A DNA stretch of 64,000 nt from contig CM026397.1 of NCBI GenBank assembly GCA_014843695.1, positions 37,483,858 through 37,547,857 on the forward strand, in the 5' to 3' direction. A program made the position numbers and the translations under genes. This stretch comes from Archivesica marissinica (taxonomy: Eukaryota; Mollusca; Bivalvia; Venerida; Vesicomyidae). The notes under the pieces were generated by a model. That model saw only the letters and a list, made by a program, of their open reading frames with translations, ran no database searches and was not told where the DNA came from. This document shows, piece by piece, positions 47,900 to 60,842 of the stretch. Position 1 is the stretch's first letter. Each line of letters starts with the position of its first letter.

Positions 47900-49770
47900 T
47901 AAAGTATACATGTATGTACACATAGATACAATACCGTGTATATAGCGTTAAACATGTAACGTACATTGTACACATAGATACAATACCGTATATATAGCGT
48001 AAAACATGTAATGTACATGTACACATAGATACAATACTGTGTATATAGCGTTAAACATGTAATGTACATGTACACATACCGGGTAGATACAATACCGTGT
48101 ATATAGCGTTAAACATGTAACGTACATGTACACATAGACACAATACCGTATATATAGTGTTAAACATGTAATGTATATTGTACACATAGATACAATACCG
48201 TGTATATAGCGTTAAACATGTAACGTACATTGTACACATAGATACAATACCGTATATATAGTGTTAAACATGTAACGTACATTGTACACATAGATACAAT
48301 ACTGTATATATAGCGTTAAACATGTAATGTATATTGTACACATAGATACAATACTGTGTATATAGTGTTAAACATGTAACGTACATGTACACATAGATAC
48401 AATACTGTGTATATAGCGTTAAACATGTAATGTACATGTACACATAGATACAATACCGTATATATAGCGTTAAACATGTAATGTACATGTACACATAGAT
48501 ACAATACCGTATATATAGCGTTAAACATGTAACGTACATGTACACATAGATACAATACTGTGTATATAGTGTTAAACATGTAATGTACATGTACACATAC
48601 CGGGTAGATACAATACCGTATATATAGTGTTAAACATGTAATGTACATTGTACACATAGATACAATACCGTATATATAGTGTTAAACATGTAACGTACAT
48701 GTACACATACCGGGTAGATACAATACCGTATATATAGTGTTAAACATGTAACGTACATGTACACATAGACACAATACCATATATATAGTGTTAAACATGT
48801 AACGTACATTGTACACATAGATACAATACCGTGTATATAGCGTTAAACATGTAATGTATATTGTACACATAGATACAATACCGTATATATAGTGTTAAAC
48901 ATGTAATGTACATTGTACACATAGATACAATACCGTGTATATAGCGTAAAACATGTAATGTACATTGTACACATAGACACAATACCATATATATAGTGTT
49001 AAACATGTAACGTACATTGTACACATAGATACAATACCGTATATATAGTGTTAAACATGTAACGTACATGTACACATAGATACAATACCGTGTATATAGC
49101 GTTAAACATGTAATGTATATTGTACACATAGATACAATACTGTGTATATAGCGTTAAACATGTAACGTACATGTACACATAGATACAATACTGTGTATAT
49201 AACGTAAAACATGTAACGTACATTGTACACATAGATACAATACTGTATATATAGTGTTAAACATGTAACGTACATTGTACACATAGATACAATACTGTGT
49301 ATATAGCGTTAAACATGTAATGTACATTGTACACATAGATACAATACCGTATATATAGCGTTAAACATGTAACGTACATTGTACACATAGATACAATACC
49401 GTGTATATAGCGTTAAACATGTAATGTACATGTACACATACCGGGTAGATACAATACTGTGTATATAGCGTTAAACATGTAATGTACATTGTACACATAG
49501 ATACAATACCGTATATATAGTGTTAAACATGTAACGTACATGTACACATACCGGGTAGATACAATACCGTATATATAGTGTTAAACATGTAACGTACATT
49601 GTACACATAGATACAATACCGTATATATAGTGTTAAACATGTAATGTACATTGTACACATACCGGGTAGATACAATACCGTATATATAGTGTTAAACATG
49701 TAACGTACATGTACACATAGACACAATACCGTATATATAGTGTTAAACATGTAACGTACATTGTACATAC
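47900..49770. repeat. 51-52-bp A/T-rich minisatellite
   Basis: About 36 units of TAAACATGTAACGTACATTG + TACACATAGATACAATACCG + TATATATAGTG. Variants include ACATGTACAC/ACATTGTACAC and an added ACCGGG before TAGATACA in about seven units. Minus-strand frames are incidental. Confidence 0.95.
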
Positions 49771-50111
49771 ACAATCCAACACATAAAATTAAAATAACAT
49801 TATCACAGACTGGAGATTTAACAAGAAAATACAGTACAAAAATACTTGATGTGAAATTGTGAAACAAGTGAATTTCTATTCAAACAAGCAACATGTACGA
49901 TACAATTAAATAATTTCTTAAAAATATAACAGCAAACATCTAGGAGACCATGAACACAGTACAATGTCTATTCTTGTGTAAACCAGTTTATGCTTCTCTC
50001 ACAGACTACAATATAATACAGAACTATATATAACATAGAACCTGATGTATTAATATTTAACACAAACATAGAAGTTTTATTATAAACAGGCAATCCATAA
50101 TTGGTAATTAA

Positions 50112-50319
50112 CCCATTCAACACCAAGTAACTGACATGGACTGGTTCATGATATTTTTATTAATAAGAAAATTACATGTGGACCAGTTCATTTATCAAAA
50201 TGGGCAATTTTGTTCAAAAATAGTAATAATACTGGTAAAAAGTGCAGATCCTGATGAGACGGCTCATCTGGATCTACACTTTTTATAAGTCTATTTAAAG
50301 GTCTGTGGTATTGAAAGGG
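50112..50319. mobile_element. TTAA-type MITE, diverged
   Basis: TTAA|CCCATTCAACACCA at left and GGTATTGAAAGGG|TTAC at right; inverted ends imperfect, target site TTAA with one change. The interior holds GCAGATCCTGATGAGACGGC and its near-complement GATCTACACTTTT, a pattern shared with other TTAA elements here. Confidence 0.65.
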
Positions 50320-50321
50320 TT

Positions 50322-50592
50322 ACAGACGGATATGTAGTCCAGCGTGTTAACACTGGTAGTCCAGGGATCGCAGGTTCGATCCCCCGTCTGACCCTAATAA
50401 AATTGTCAGTCTTTCAGATGGGACGTTAAACCGAGGTCTCGTGTCGGTGTTTTACACCATGCACGTAAAAGAACCAGATGAGACTCTGGAATGGGTCTAT
50501 GTCTGTATCATGCACTATCCTCCAAAATCTAAAATAACTAATCTCTTCAGGAGGCATCGCTCATATGGACAATAAAATAAACGTAAAAACAC
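50322..50592 (+). repeat. tRNA-Thr-like SINE with damaged head
   Basis: The head lacks part of the D and anticodon arms (ATGTAGTCCAGCGTGTTAAC then ACTGGTAGTCCAGGG). B box GGTTCGATCCC and body are intact through ACGTAAAAGAACCAG and CTTCAGGAGGCATCGCTC. It is inserted directly against the TTAA MITE. Confidence 0.8.
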
Positions 50593-50734
50593 ACCAAAGG
50601 GTTAACTGAACCTCTATAACAGTTTCATTGGTTTGTTTTAGGGTTTAGTGATGCACCAACAGTTATAGGTCACCAGCTATTATTAGTAGAGAAAGACGAG
50701 GGCTCCTTTCGAGCAGTATTTCAAGCACAGACTA

Positions 50735-50915
50735 TGTGTCTATAGCAGCAAGCCAAGGGAGTCAGAGAAAGTGGCTGCTTAGCACAGGTGGCTGCTTAGC
50801 ACAGGTGGCTGCTTAATAGAGGTCAAATGTATAATGAAACAACCAATTTGGAAACTGGCTGCTTAATACAGGTTGGCTGCTTAATGGAGGTGACCACTAA
50901 TACAGGTTTGACTAT
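50735..50915. mobile_element. Degraded TACAGTCAAACCTG-family MITE
   Basis: Interior GTGGCTGCTTAGCACAGGTG and GGCTGCTTAATACAGGTTGG motifs; right end ACAGGTTTGACTATA with one change from the family; left inverted terminus eroded. The segment just upstream (50640-50735) resembles the SINE 3' region seen at 36938. Confidence 0.65.
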
Positions 50916-51194
50916 ATTGCCATAGTTCATGGTTGTCATGGACTACATGTATATGGTAAGATAATCTGAAAATAACTTGTCCAAGACACACATCTAATAT
51001 CCACAATCTATAGTCTATCTAAATGCATTATAAACCGGAAATAAATAACAAATGCAATCGTAGCAAGCTTGTCATGTTAACAATAACGGAGTCACCATTT
51101 TCTAAATTATTAATATAAGAATGTGTAAAGACATACATGAAAAATGAACATAAAAGGTGTCATACCCCAAATAGGATTCGCAATTGCGTCTTAA

Positions 51195-51425
51195 CCCTTT
51201 CCTTCATAGAGATTTAGGTTAATATACTATTATATCTCCATACAAACGACAGCCATATAACTATCATGCAATGGATAAATAGTGGCCATATCTATCCCAC
51301 CTCCATAGATATTACTGGAACTACATGAGATTCTGGCCTTTATTATGAACATTGGTTTGGCTACCACATGTCAATGTATGTCGTATTGGTTATAGCGTCA
51401 AGAGGTGCTTCTATGGGGGAAAGGG
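51195..51425. mobile_element. TTAA-flanked MITE
   Basis: TTAA|CCCTTTCCTTCATAGAG at left, CTTCTATGGGGGAAAGGG|TTTA at right. Opposite-orientation relative of 38978-39155. Confidence 0.75.
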
Positions 51426-51569
51426 TTTACTCTATACATGAGACCCATTTCTAGAGTCCAGGGGGGGGGGACATATCTAATACATGTGAAGTAAGAGCAT
51501 GCAAGCAAGATGTTTTGCACGCTGGTGAAAGAAATGTGTACCATCTAAATTGGGTACATTAAGCGTTAC

Positions 51570-52580
51570 TTTACATGTATCAATGGGGGATATTGACGGA
51601 TACTTCACATGTATCAATGGGGGACATTGACGGATACTTCACATGTATCAATGGGGGACATTGACGGATACTTCACATGTATCAATGGGGGACATTGACG
51701 GATACTTCACATGTATCAATGGGGGACATTGACGGATACTTCACATGTATCAATGGGGGACATTGACAGATACTTCACATGTATCAATGGGGGACATTGA
51801 CAGATACTTCACATGTATCAATGGGGGACATTGACTGATACTTCACATGTATCAATGGGGGACATTGACGGATACTTCACATGTATCAATGGGGGACATT
51901 GACGGATACTTCACATGTATCAATGGGGGACATTGACGGATACTTCACATGTATCAATGGGGGACATTGACAGATACTTCACATGTATCAATGGGGGACA
52001 TTGACGGATACTTCACATGTATCAATGGGGGACATTGACGGATACTTCACATGTATCAATCTTCATATGTATCAATGGGGGATATTGACGGATACTTCAC
52101 ATGTATCAATGGGGGACATTGACGGATACTTCACATGTATCAATGGGGGACATTGACGGATACTTCACATGTATCAATGGGGGACATTGACTGATACTTC
52201 ACATGTATCAATGGGGGACATTGACTGATACTTCACATGTATCAATGGGGGACATTGACGGATACTTCACATGTATCAATGGGGGACATTGACAGATACT
52301 TCACATGTATCAATGGGGGACATTGACGGATACTTCACATGTATCAATGGGGGACATTGACTGATACTTCACATGTATCAATGGGGGACATTGACGGATA
52401 CTTCACATGTATCAATGGGGGACATTGACGGATACTTCACATGTATCAATCTTCATATGTATCAATGGGGGACATTGACGGATACTTCACATGTATCAAT
52501 GGGGGACATTGACGGATACTTCAAATGTATCAATCTTCACATGTATCAATGGGGGACATTGACGGATACTTCACATGTAT
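51570..52580. repeat. 34-bp minisatellite
   Basis: About 29 units of ATGTATCAATGGGGGACATT + GACGGATACTTCAC, highly uniform. Three fused units read ATCAATCTTCA(C/T)ATGTAT (52057, 52448, 52531), the same rearrangement seen repeatedly, which implies block duplication. Confidence 0.95.
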
Positions 52581-52651
52581 GAAATAATTGCATAGTAATG
52601 TATTTCTGATAGAAAGGGGCTTGTTTCTGATACTGGGAATCTCTCAAGTTA

Positions 52652-53070
52652 ATTATTGCAGATATAGAATACTGGTAACCGAAATACATTATTTATAATA
52701 AATATATCATTGGCATAGCTCCATGTAGTCACTGTAGTCCGGGGCCTGCTCACCAATTATTGCAGATATAGAATACTGGTAACCGAAATACATTATTTAT
52801 AATAAATATATCATTGGCATAGCTCCATGTAGTCACTGTAGTCCGGGGCCTGCTCACCAATTATTGCAGATATAGAATACTGGTAACCGAAATACATTAT
52901 TTATAATAAATATATCATTGGCATAGCTCCATGTAGTCACTGTAGTCCGGGGCCTGCTCACCAATTATTGCAGATATAGAATACTGGTAACCGAAATACA
53001 TTATTTATAATAAATATATCATTGGCATAGCTCCATGTAGTCACTGTAGTCCGGGGCCTGCTCACCAATT
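52652..53070. repeat. 104-bp tandem repeat, four units
   Basis: Four essentially identical units from ATTATTGCAGATATAGAATA to GTAGTCCGGGGCCTGCTCAC. Near-identity suggests a very recent expansion. Confidence 0.95.
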
Positions 53071-53307
53071 ATGGCTCAGCGATGCCCCTGAATACACTAC
53101 TGTAATATATTATTAATAAATCACTATAAAAACATACTGGTATAATATTATATTTTCAATGTACTGAGATTCAATTATAGCACCTTTTGAAGATGCTAAA
53201 ATAACAATACAATGTACCTAACTATGTAAATCTGTAAATACCTAACTCTGTAACTACATAATTCTGTAAATGCCTAACTCTAAATAATGTAAGGTCAATG
53301 CCAAGAG

Positions 53308-56300
53308 AACATGACACGAGTACACCCGGTGTGTGAGGTAATATACACAAGCACATGACACGAGTACACCCGGTGTGTCAGGTAATATACACAAGCACAT
53401 GACACAGTACACCCGGTGTGTGAGGTATATACACAAGCACATGACACGAGTACACCCGGTGTGTCAGGTATATACACAAGCACATGACACGAGTACACCC
53501 GGTGTGTCAGGTATATACACAAGCACATGACACGAGTACACCCGGTGTGTCAGGTATATACACAAGCACATGACACGAGTACACCCGGTGTGTCAGGTAT
53601 ATACACACATGACACGAGTACACCCGGTGTGTCAGGTATATACCAAGCACATGACACGAGTACACCCGGTGTGTCAGGTATATACACAAGCACATGACAC
53701 GAGTACACCCGCAAAACACAACACAACACAACACCCCACAGTATATACACAAGCACATGACACGAGTACACCCGGTGTGTCAGGTATATACACAAGCACA
53801 TGACACGAGTACACCCGGTGTGTCAGGTATATACACAAGCACATGACACGAGTACACCCGGTGAAACACAACACACACAACACCCTGTCAGGTATATACA
53901 CAAGCACATGACACGAGTACACCCGGTGTGTCAGGTATATACACAAGCACATGACACGAGTACACCCGGTGTGTCAGGTATATACACAAGCACATGACAC
54001 GAGTACACCCGGTGTGTCAGGTATATACACAAGCACACGACACAAGTACACCCGGTGTGTCAGGTATATACACAAGCACATGACACGAGTACACCCGGTG
54101 TGTCAGGTATATACACAAGCACATGACACGAGTACACCCGGTGTGTCGGTATATACACAAGCACATGACACGAGTACACCCGGTGTGTCGGTAATACACA
54201 AGCACATGAGGCAAGCACACCCGGGTGTCAGGTATATACACAAGCACATGACACGATACCCCGGTGTGTCGGTAATATACACAAGCACATGAGGCAAGCA
54301 CACCCGGTGTGTCGGTATATACACAAGCACATGACACAGTACACCGGTGTCAGGTATATACACAAGCACATGACACGAGTACACCCGGTGTGTCAGGTAT
54401 ATACACAAGCACATGACACGAGTACACCCGGTGTGTCAGGTATATACACAAGCACATGACACGAGTACACCCGGTGTGTCAGGTATATACACAAGCACAT
54501 GACACGAGTACCCCCGGTGTGTCAGGTATATACACAAGCACATGACACGAGTACCCCCGGTGTGTCAGGTATATACACAAGCACATGACACGAGTACACC
54601 TGGTATGTCAGGTATATACACAAGCACATGACACGAGTACCCCCGGTGTGTCAGGTATATACACAAGCACATGACATGAGTACACCCGGTGTGTCGGGTA
54701 TATACACAAGCACATGACACAAGTACACCCGGTGTGTCAGGTAATATACACAAGCACATGACACGAGTACACCCGGTATGTCAGGTATATACACAAGCAC
54801 ATGACACAAGTACACCCGGTGTGTCAGGTATATACACAAGCACATGACACGAGTACACCCGGTGTGTCAGGTATATACACAAGCACATGAGGCAAGCACC
54901 CCCGGTGTATCAGGTATATACACAAGCACACGACACGAGTACACCCGGTGTGTCAGGTATATACACAAGCACATGACACGAGTACACCCGGTGTGTCAGG
55001 TATATACACAAGCACATGACACGAGTACACCCGGTGTGTGAGGTATATACACAAGCACATGACACGAGTACACCCGGTGTGTCAGGTATATACACAAGCA
55101 CATGACACGAGTACACCCGGTGTGTCAGGTATATACACAAGCACATGACACGAGTACACCCGGTGTGTCAGGTATATACACAAGCACATGACACGAGTAC
55201 ACCCGGTGTGTCAGGTATATACACAAGCACATGACACGAGTACACCCGGTGTGTCGGGTATATACACAAGCACATGACACGAGTACACCCGGTGTGTCGG
55301 GTAATATACACAAGCACATGAGGCAAGCACACCCGGTGTGTCAGGTATATACACAAGCACATGACACGAGTACACCCGGTGTGTCGGGTATATACACAAG
55401 CACATGCCACGAGTACACCCGGTGTGTCGGGTAATATACACAAGCACATGAGGCAAGCACACCCGGTGTGTCGGGTATATACACAAGCACATGACACGAG
55501 TACACCCGGTGTGTCGGGTATATACACAAGCACATGACATGAGTACACCCGGGTGTCAGGTATATACACAAGCACATGACACGAGTACACCCGGTGTGTC
55601 AGGTATATACACAAGCACATGACACGAGTACACCCGGTGTGTCAGGTATATACACAAGCACATGACACGAGTACCCCCGGTGTGTCAGGTATATACACAA
55701 GCACATGACACGAGTACCCCCGGTGTGTCAGGTATATACACAAGCACATGACACGAGTACACCCGGTATGTCAGGTATATACACAAGCACATGACACGAG
55801 TACCCCCGGTGTGTCAGGTATATACACAAGCACATGACACGAGTACACCCGGTATGTCAGGTAATATACACAAGCACATGACACGAGTACACCCGGTGTG
55901 TCGGGTAATATACACAAGCACATGACACGAGTACACCCGGTGTGTCAGATATATACACAAGCACATGACACGAGTACCCCCGGTGTGTCGGGTAATATAC
56001 ACAAGCACATGACACGAGTACACCCGGTGTGTCAGGTATATACACAAGCACATGACACGAGTACACCCGGTGTGTCAGGTATATACACAAGCACATGACA
56101 CGAGTACACCCGGTGTGTCAGGTATATACACAAGCACATGACACGAGTACACCCGGTGTGTCAGGTATATACACAAGCACATGACACGAGTACACCCGGT
56201 GTGTCAGGTATATACACAAGCACATGACACGAGTACACCCGGTGTGTCAGGTATATACACAAGCACATGACACGAGTACACCCGGTGTGTCAGGTATATA

Positions 56301-56665
56301 CACAAGCACATGACACGAGTACACCCGGTGTGTCAGGTATATACACAAGCACATGACACGAGTACACCCGGTGTGTCAGGTATATACACAAGCACATGAC
56401 ACGAGTACACCCGGTGTGTCAGGTATATACACAAGCACATGACACGAGTACACCCGGTGTGTCAGGTATATACACAAGCACATGACACGAGTACACCCGG
56501 TGTGTCAGGTATATACACAAGCACATGACACGAGTACACCCGGTGTGTCAGGTATATACACAAGCACACGACACGAGTACCCCCGGTGTGTCAGGTATAT
56601 ACACAAGCACATGACACGAGTACACCCGGTGTGTCAGATACATACACAAAGCACATGCGATGAGG
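53308..56665. repeat. 43-bp minisatellite
   Basis: About 78 units of ACACAAGCACATGACACGAG + TACACCCGGTGTGTCAGGTATAT. Each holds an imperfect dyad, TGACAC...GTGTCA around ACACCCGGTGT. Two low-complexity A/C patches interrupt it (53709-53742, 53862-53888). It is most uniform at 56035-56550. The final unit decays at about 56640-56690. No spacers; not a CRISPR. Confidence 0.95.
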
Positions 56666-56689
56666 CGAACACCCCCAGTGTGGAGGGAA

Positions 56690-57244
56690 TCTACATGCAA
56701 TTATACAAAACAAATATGTTTCCGCCATTCGAGCAGAAAAATGGGTGGGAAAAAATACAAATAGAGTGAAAACCAAAAAGAATTGTTGTGGATTGGTTAC
56801 AAGACTGGTGCTAGATGCTTAGAACTATGGCCCCATTCTGACATCACTTTCCAAAAACTAGAACCCCACTGAGTTCTGTTGAGTTTGATGTTAACGCAGT
56901 GCCCAATCCTCGTTTCCATTTCTCAGCATTGAACATAATTAAACTATGGATTTCACATCTCATTTGTTTCGAAATTAAAATGAGACATGAAACCAAAGCT
57001 TTTATACCCACTGGAATTACGGAGATGTTCTGAAACCAAGTGTTCACACTATGCACAGTATACTGGTACTCATTACGATTTATACTGCACCTTGTTTTAC
57101 AACTTACAAGTTCAATTACTCGAGCAAGGTCAATTATCCACCAACGTGAAGTTGACAATTCTTACAAATTGATACTTGAAAAAATAATTAAGTCCATAAT
57201 TTATGGACATAATAACCTAATAATTATTCTAAACAAAAATGCAA
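56690..57244. other. Unique DNA, no gene seen
   Basis: Mixed-composition unique sequence after the 43-bp array. Frames on both strands (56844-57158 minus, 56987-57172 plus) are short, overlap one another and show no conserved motif. Confidence 0.4.
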
Positions 57245-57562
57245 TGAGAGTCATTACTGGGTTTTCGATTACCTCCCTTAACAGATAAAGTCTGATTTAA
57301 CCCGAAATATGTATTGGTCCTTTTAGTTGAAAGCCTTTGTTTTATTGGTGTTCCCTAACCATATGTTGCGGTATTTCTACAGTAAAGTATACACTGGATA
57401 GGCTGTAGGATATCTGTCGAGGTTTAGTAATTTAATAATTATAAGATAAGAAAACTAATGAAAACAGATATCATGTGGTGCGAAGGAAACAATGATAAAA
57501 ACAGAGGAAGCCAATTAAGAGGACCAAGAGTATTCAGGGGCAGTAACTGACTAATGTCTCTC
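57245..57562. mobile_element. Dispersed element, copy 2
   Basis: Counterpart of 47183-47558: TGAGAGTCATTACTGG at left, CTGACTAATGTCTCTCA at right, same order of interior blocks, with more small deletions. Confidence 0.65.
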
Positions 57563-57680
57563 ATATCTCGCACAAAGCATTCTAGATCACACTGTGCATA
57601 TATTATTTGTATATAGGATGACGCAGCAATAGCACTGTAGACTGGTTCTCTATATAAATGTATTATACACACATGTCACT

Positions 57681-58112
57681 TACCGTATTCACGCGTCTAT
57701 AAGACGGGATTTTAATCATCAGATTATTGTCTCAAAGTGGTTTCCTGTCTTATAAGCAAGTGATAAAAATTTTAATTTTTTATTTTTAAATCAGTTTAAA
57801 CTCCTTTGAAATAACTGAAATGGTGTAACAAAAGCATAGATGTTGACAGCTCTATCTGTTAACTGAACTTGCCAATTATTTGATAGCATTTTAGCAAAGC
57901 AAATTTAATGTTGTGCATCAGAGTATTTGTTTTACGATTTGACATAAATTGTAGTGCTTTTACAGTACAATTTGTTTGATCTTTACTTCTGAGTGGTTTC
58001 CATTTTCTCAACCCGTCTTATACGCAGGTCTATGCAAAGTACCACTGATTTAAGACCAAAGTTGAGGGGTCGTCTTATAATCGAGATCGTCTTATAGGCA
58101 AGTAAATATGGT
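57681..58112. mobile_element. MITE with TACCRTATTYAC ends
   Basis: TACCGTATTCACGCGTCTAT + AAGAC at left, mirrored by GTCTTATAGGCAAGTAAATA + TGGTA at right. An inner GTCTTATA motif repeats near both ends. Non-coding. Confidence 0.75.
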
Positions 58113-58184
58113 ATGACACAGCATTTAAAATATTTCCAAGTATCTGGAACCTTACCTGCCGGAATGCTTGACACAGATTGTTAA

Positions 58185-58390
58185 CTTCTACAAGTTCTAT
58201 CCAAATACACAATCATATGAGAAACACATTACTACAGAGGGATTATACATGAAGTTAACTCTTTGCATGCTCAAATATTTTTAGCAGACGACAGTTCATT
58301 AATGTGTTTTTCTTATATATAACAGAAAACTGGAAATATGTCATTAGAATTGTGTCGTCGTTGTGATACAATTCTAGCGAAATTCCAAGT
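58185..58390. repeat. Partial tandem copy of the TTAA element and its flank
   Basis: GTTCTATCCAAATACACAAT and what follows is repeated from about 58388. This first copy has TTAA|CTCTTTGCATGC at 58255 but lacks the element's right end. It preserves an empty target site, TTCATTAATGTG, at 58296-58307. Confidence 0.75.
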
Positions 58391-58459
58391 TCTATCCAAA
58401 TACACAATCATATAATTATGAGAAACACATTACTACATAGGGATTATACATGGAGTTAA

Positions 58460-59252
58460 CTCTTTGCATGCTGGGTAAAATAAAGGCTATTAATAGTTCA
58501 AATATTTGTAGCAGATGACAGTTCATTAAAGCAGCATTACATCGTAATAAAGGATGTTTTGGGTAAAATATAAATATTAGTGTTTACAAAAATCGAAATA
58601 GTCGCTCAGAAACGATAAAATTCCAATAAATTTAAACTGTCGTATACGCGAATTTGTTTATCAACACACGAAATGTAAACACGCACAGCGCGCATGCGTG
58701 AAACAACAGAGGATGTAGAAAACAACGTATATATTTTGAACATGAAAGACTATCTATCTATCTTCCTCTAATGTCGAACCCCTCGAAGGGATGTAGAAAT
58801 GTCCCTAAAAGACTTAGCTAACAGAGGTATGAATCAACATATCAAGTAATTTAATTAAAAAAGACAACGTGGGACAATGCATTCCGAATGTAAACAAGTT
58901 CGGACAATGCGTTCCGGTTGTAAACAAGTGCGTGACCGATCGACTCGGAAAGTCCTACTTTCGGTTTCGAGTTTGTTTTATCGCAAAAACACACTGTTTA
59001 CTAAATGAACATAAGCATACAGAGTATAATGTTAGAATGTGTAGCAGCATTGCTACCCATACGTAAAAATCGATTTTTTCAAATATCTTTTATTTCATAC
59101 GATGTAATGCTGCTTTAATGTGTTTTTCATATTAGTAACAGAAAACTGGAAATATGTCATGAAATTTCATTAGAATTGTGTCGTCGTTGTGATACAATTC
59201 TAGCGAAATTCCATGACATATTTGACTGGTTATTTTCACCATTAGCAAAGAG
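58460..59252. mobile_element. TTAA-flanked outer MITE (interrupted)
   Basis: TTAA|CTCTTTGCATGCTGG at 58456 and TTAGCAAAGAG|TTAA ending at 59256. Near its right end an inverted pair (AAATATGTCATG..AATTTC / GAAATTCCATGACATATTT, about 59150-59225) could fold as a long hairpin. It is split by the element at 58530-59114. Confidence 0.8.
58530..59114. mobile_element. TTAA-flanked inner MITE
   Basis: Perfect 17-bp inverted ends AGCAGCATTACATCGTA / TACGATGTAATGCTGCT between TTAA at 58526-58529 and 59115-59118. The partial copy at 58296 shows the site without the insert. Could be piggyBac- or Kolobok-derived, both of which target TTAA. The short plus-strand frame at 58869 has no recognisable domain. 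Confidence 0.85.
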
Positions 59253-59428
59253 TTAATGATTTAGTGATTTAGATACCAGACAATAGGAACTAATCAGCTT
59301 GCCCATTCACATAACATAAACACACTTAAATTAATCATTAACCTAGTTGTTCTCCTGTGAGAATTACTGCCTTATTTCGGGGAAACTTCTTAACATAAAA
59401 CAAAATCTATCATTACTGGAGGACCATG

Positions 59429-60547
59429 CTAACTTTTAGCGTTCTGATCATCCTTTTGGCCAATAATAGCGTCGACAAGAAGTGTTGTAATCTGATCAAT
59501 CTGTTCATCACGCATGTCTTTGGCACGTCTCATCTGTGGCGATGTGTCCCGTCCGGTCCCTCGTGTCGGAGAGCTCAAGGCGGAGTCGATGAACTCTCCG
59601 GTCGGTATACTGATAGACAGAGCTTGCGCTGATGCTTTGCTCATTGGTTGTATTTGTACAGACGCTGGAATTAGGACACTAGATTGATCTGAACTGTCCA
59701 GTTCAAGTTCTGGAGACGGCAGGGGTTCTCTGATCCCACTATATGCGAGATGTCCCCGCGCCGGTTCACTGGCCATACCTTGGCTAGGATAATCTGTTGC
59801 TTTCTTCTGCTGTGCTGGGTTTGGGTTCTTCACTGGAGTTGCAATCTGAATGTACTCTGCCTCATTTGGCTTGTATCCTGTCATATTACCCAAGGAACTT
59901 GAAGCAAGTGGCCTTTGTTGACCCGATTTAGCAGATTTAGGCCCACTCCTTGAACTTCGAGCACTACCAACACGACCTGACTTTGCCATATAGGGAGATT
60001 TGTTACCATAAATGCTCGGCGCAATGCCATCAGATTCACTAGTCAGCGGTCTCTGACCGTTCGGTATACTCAGAGTTCCAATAATGTCAAGGTCGACTTC
60101 TTGATATTTAGAGCTAAACGTTGGCTGTGAAGGTTTTACTATTGGATGTCTTTGTTCACTGCTACCACTTGTTGATACAGTCTCAACAATACTCACTTTA
60201 CCTGGACTGTAGACAATCTCCTCTGCTAAACTGAAGGTCACAGAATGTTTTTCAACTTCCTCGTGGTGGCCATTTTGTTTTGCAACAATTTTACCCTCAC
60301 AATTCTGCTTTATCACTTCTTCAACGGACAAACTATCAATCTTTTGTTCTTCCTCTTCTGATCTTGAGTCTATAGTAACAATGGTCACTTTATTATCTCG
60401 CTCTTTTCCGTCTATGCAGGGTTTCGTTTTCTTGCGCTGTTTCACCCGGAAACCGTCCTTCTTTCCAGCATTTGAAGATCCATGCACTGAATTGAGATCA
60501 TCTGGTAGAAATTTTGTAAATACAACTGGTTTTGAAGCACACGTGCT
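59429..60547 (-). CDS. Unrecognised disordered protein, last coding exon
   Basis: A 1119-bp exon on the minus strand after TTATTTTTATGTTTCAG, encoding 372 residues and a stop. The natural start is the AGC codon at 60547 (STCASKPVVFTKF), not the in-frame ATG nine bases upstream, which is intronic. It joins in phase 0 to 61459-61609. The composition is low-complexity and polar: a basic cluster GFRVKQRKKTKPC, an acidic SRSEEEEQK, a Ser/Gly/Arg stretch GRVGSARSSRSGPKSAKSGQ, then Pro/Gln/Ser-rich sequence, and a short C-terminal helix-like RDEQIDQITTLLVDAIIGQK. HSVTF (exon residues 101-105) fits the relaxed RVxF docking pattern for protein phosphatase 1. No catalytic domain is seen. I do not recognise the family. 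Confidence 0.8.
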   Translation of the reverse strand, partial: STCASKPVVFTKFLPDDLNSVHGSSNAGKKDGFRVKQRKKTKPCIDGKERDNKVTIVTIDSRSEEEEQKIDSLSVEEVIKQNCEGKIVAKQNGHHEEVEKHSVTFSLAEEIVYSPGKVSIVETVSTSGSSEQRHPIVKPSQPTFSSKYQEVDLDIIGTLSIPNGQRPLTSESDGIAPSIYGNKSPYMAKSGRVGSARSSRSGPKSAKSGQQRPLASSSLGNMTGYKPNEAEYIQIATPVKNPNPAQQKKATDYPSQGMASEPARGHLAYSGIREPLPSPELELDSSDQSSVLIPASVQIQPMSKASAQALSISIPTGEFIDSALSSPTRGTGRDTSPQMRRAKDMRDEQIDQITTLLVDAIIGQKDDQNAKS

Positions 60548-60606
60548 CTGAAACATAAAAATAAGCCTATTTTATTGGTTTGTCATATTTGATTTACTTT
60601 AATTAA

Positions 60607-60842
60607 CCCGTAACCTGCTAATCACGATTAAAGTCGCTTTTGCAAACACCCTAGAGCCAGATCAGATAGCACAGAGCATGCACAGAACGTGCCGTCTGAT
60701 CAGGCTCTATGCTGTTTGATATTCGGATAGTGGAGCTAAATCACTTATCTGAATAGCGAATAACATAGATCCTGATCAGAGGCGGCTGATCTGGATCTAT
60801 GTTGTTTGCACATTCCGTTTAATTTATTCAGCAGGTTAAAGG
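60607..60842. mobile_element. TTAA-flanked MITE, CCCGTAACCTGC family
   Basis: TTAA|CCCGTAACCTGCTAATC at left, AGCAGGTTAAAGG|TTAA at right. Interior GAGCCAGATCAG / CTGATCAGGCTC inverted blocks. It ends about 60 bp from the exon acceptor at 60547. Confidence 0.8.

Noticed and set aside
53308..56665. CRISPR array
   Set aside because: Direct repeats without unique spacers, no cas genes, animal-type DNA. The same applies to every other array here.
59426..59632. 68-codon plus-strand frame
   Set aside because: Antisense to the last exon of the minus-strand gene.
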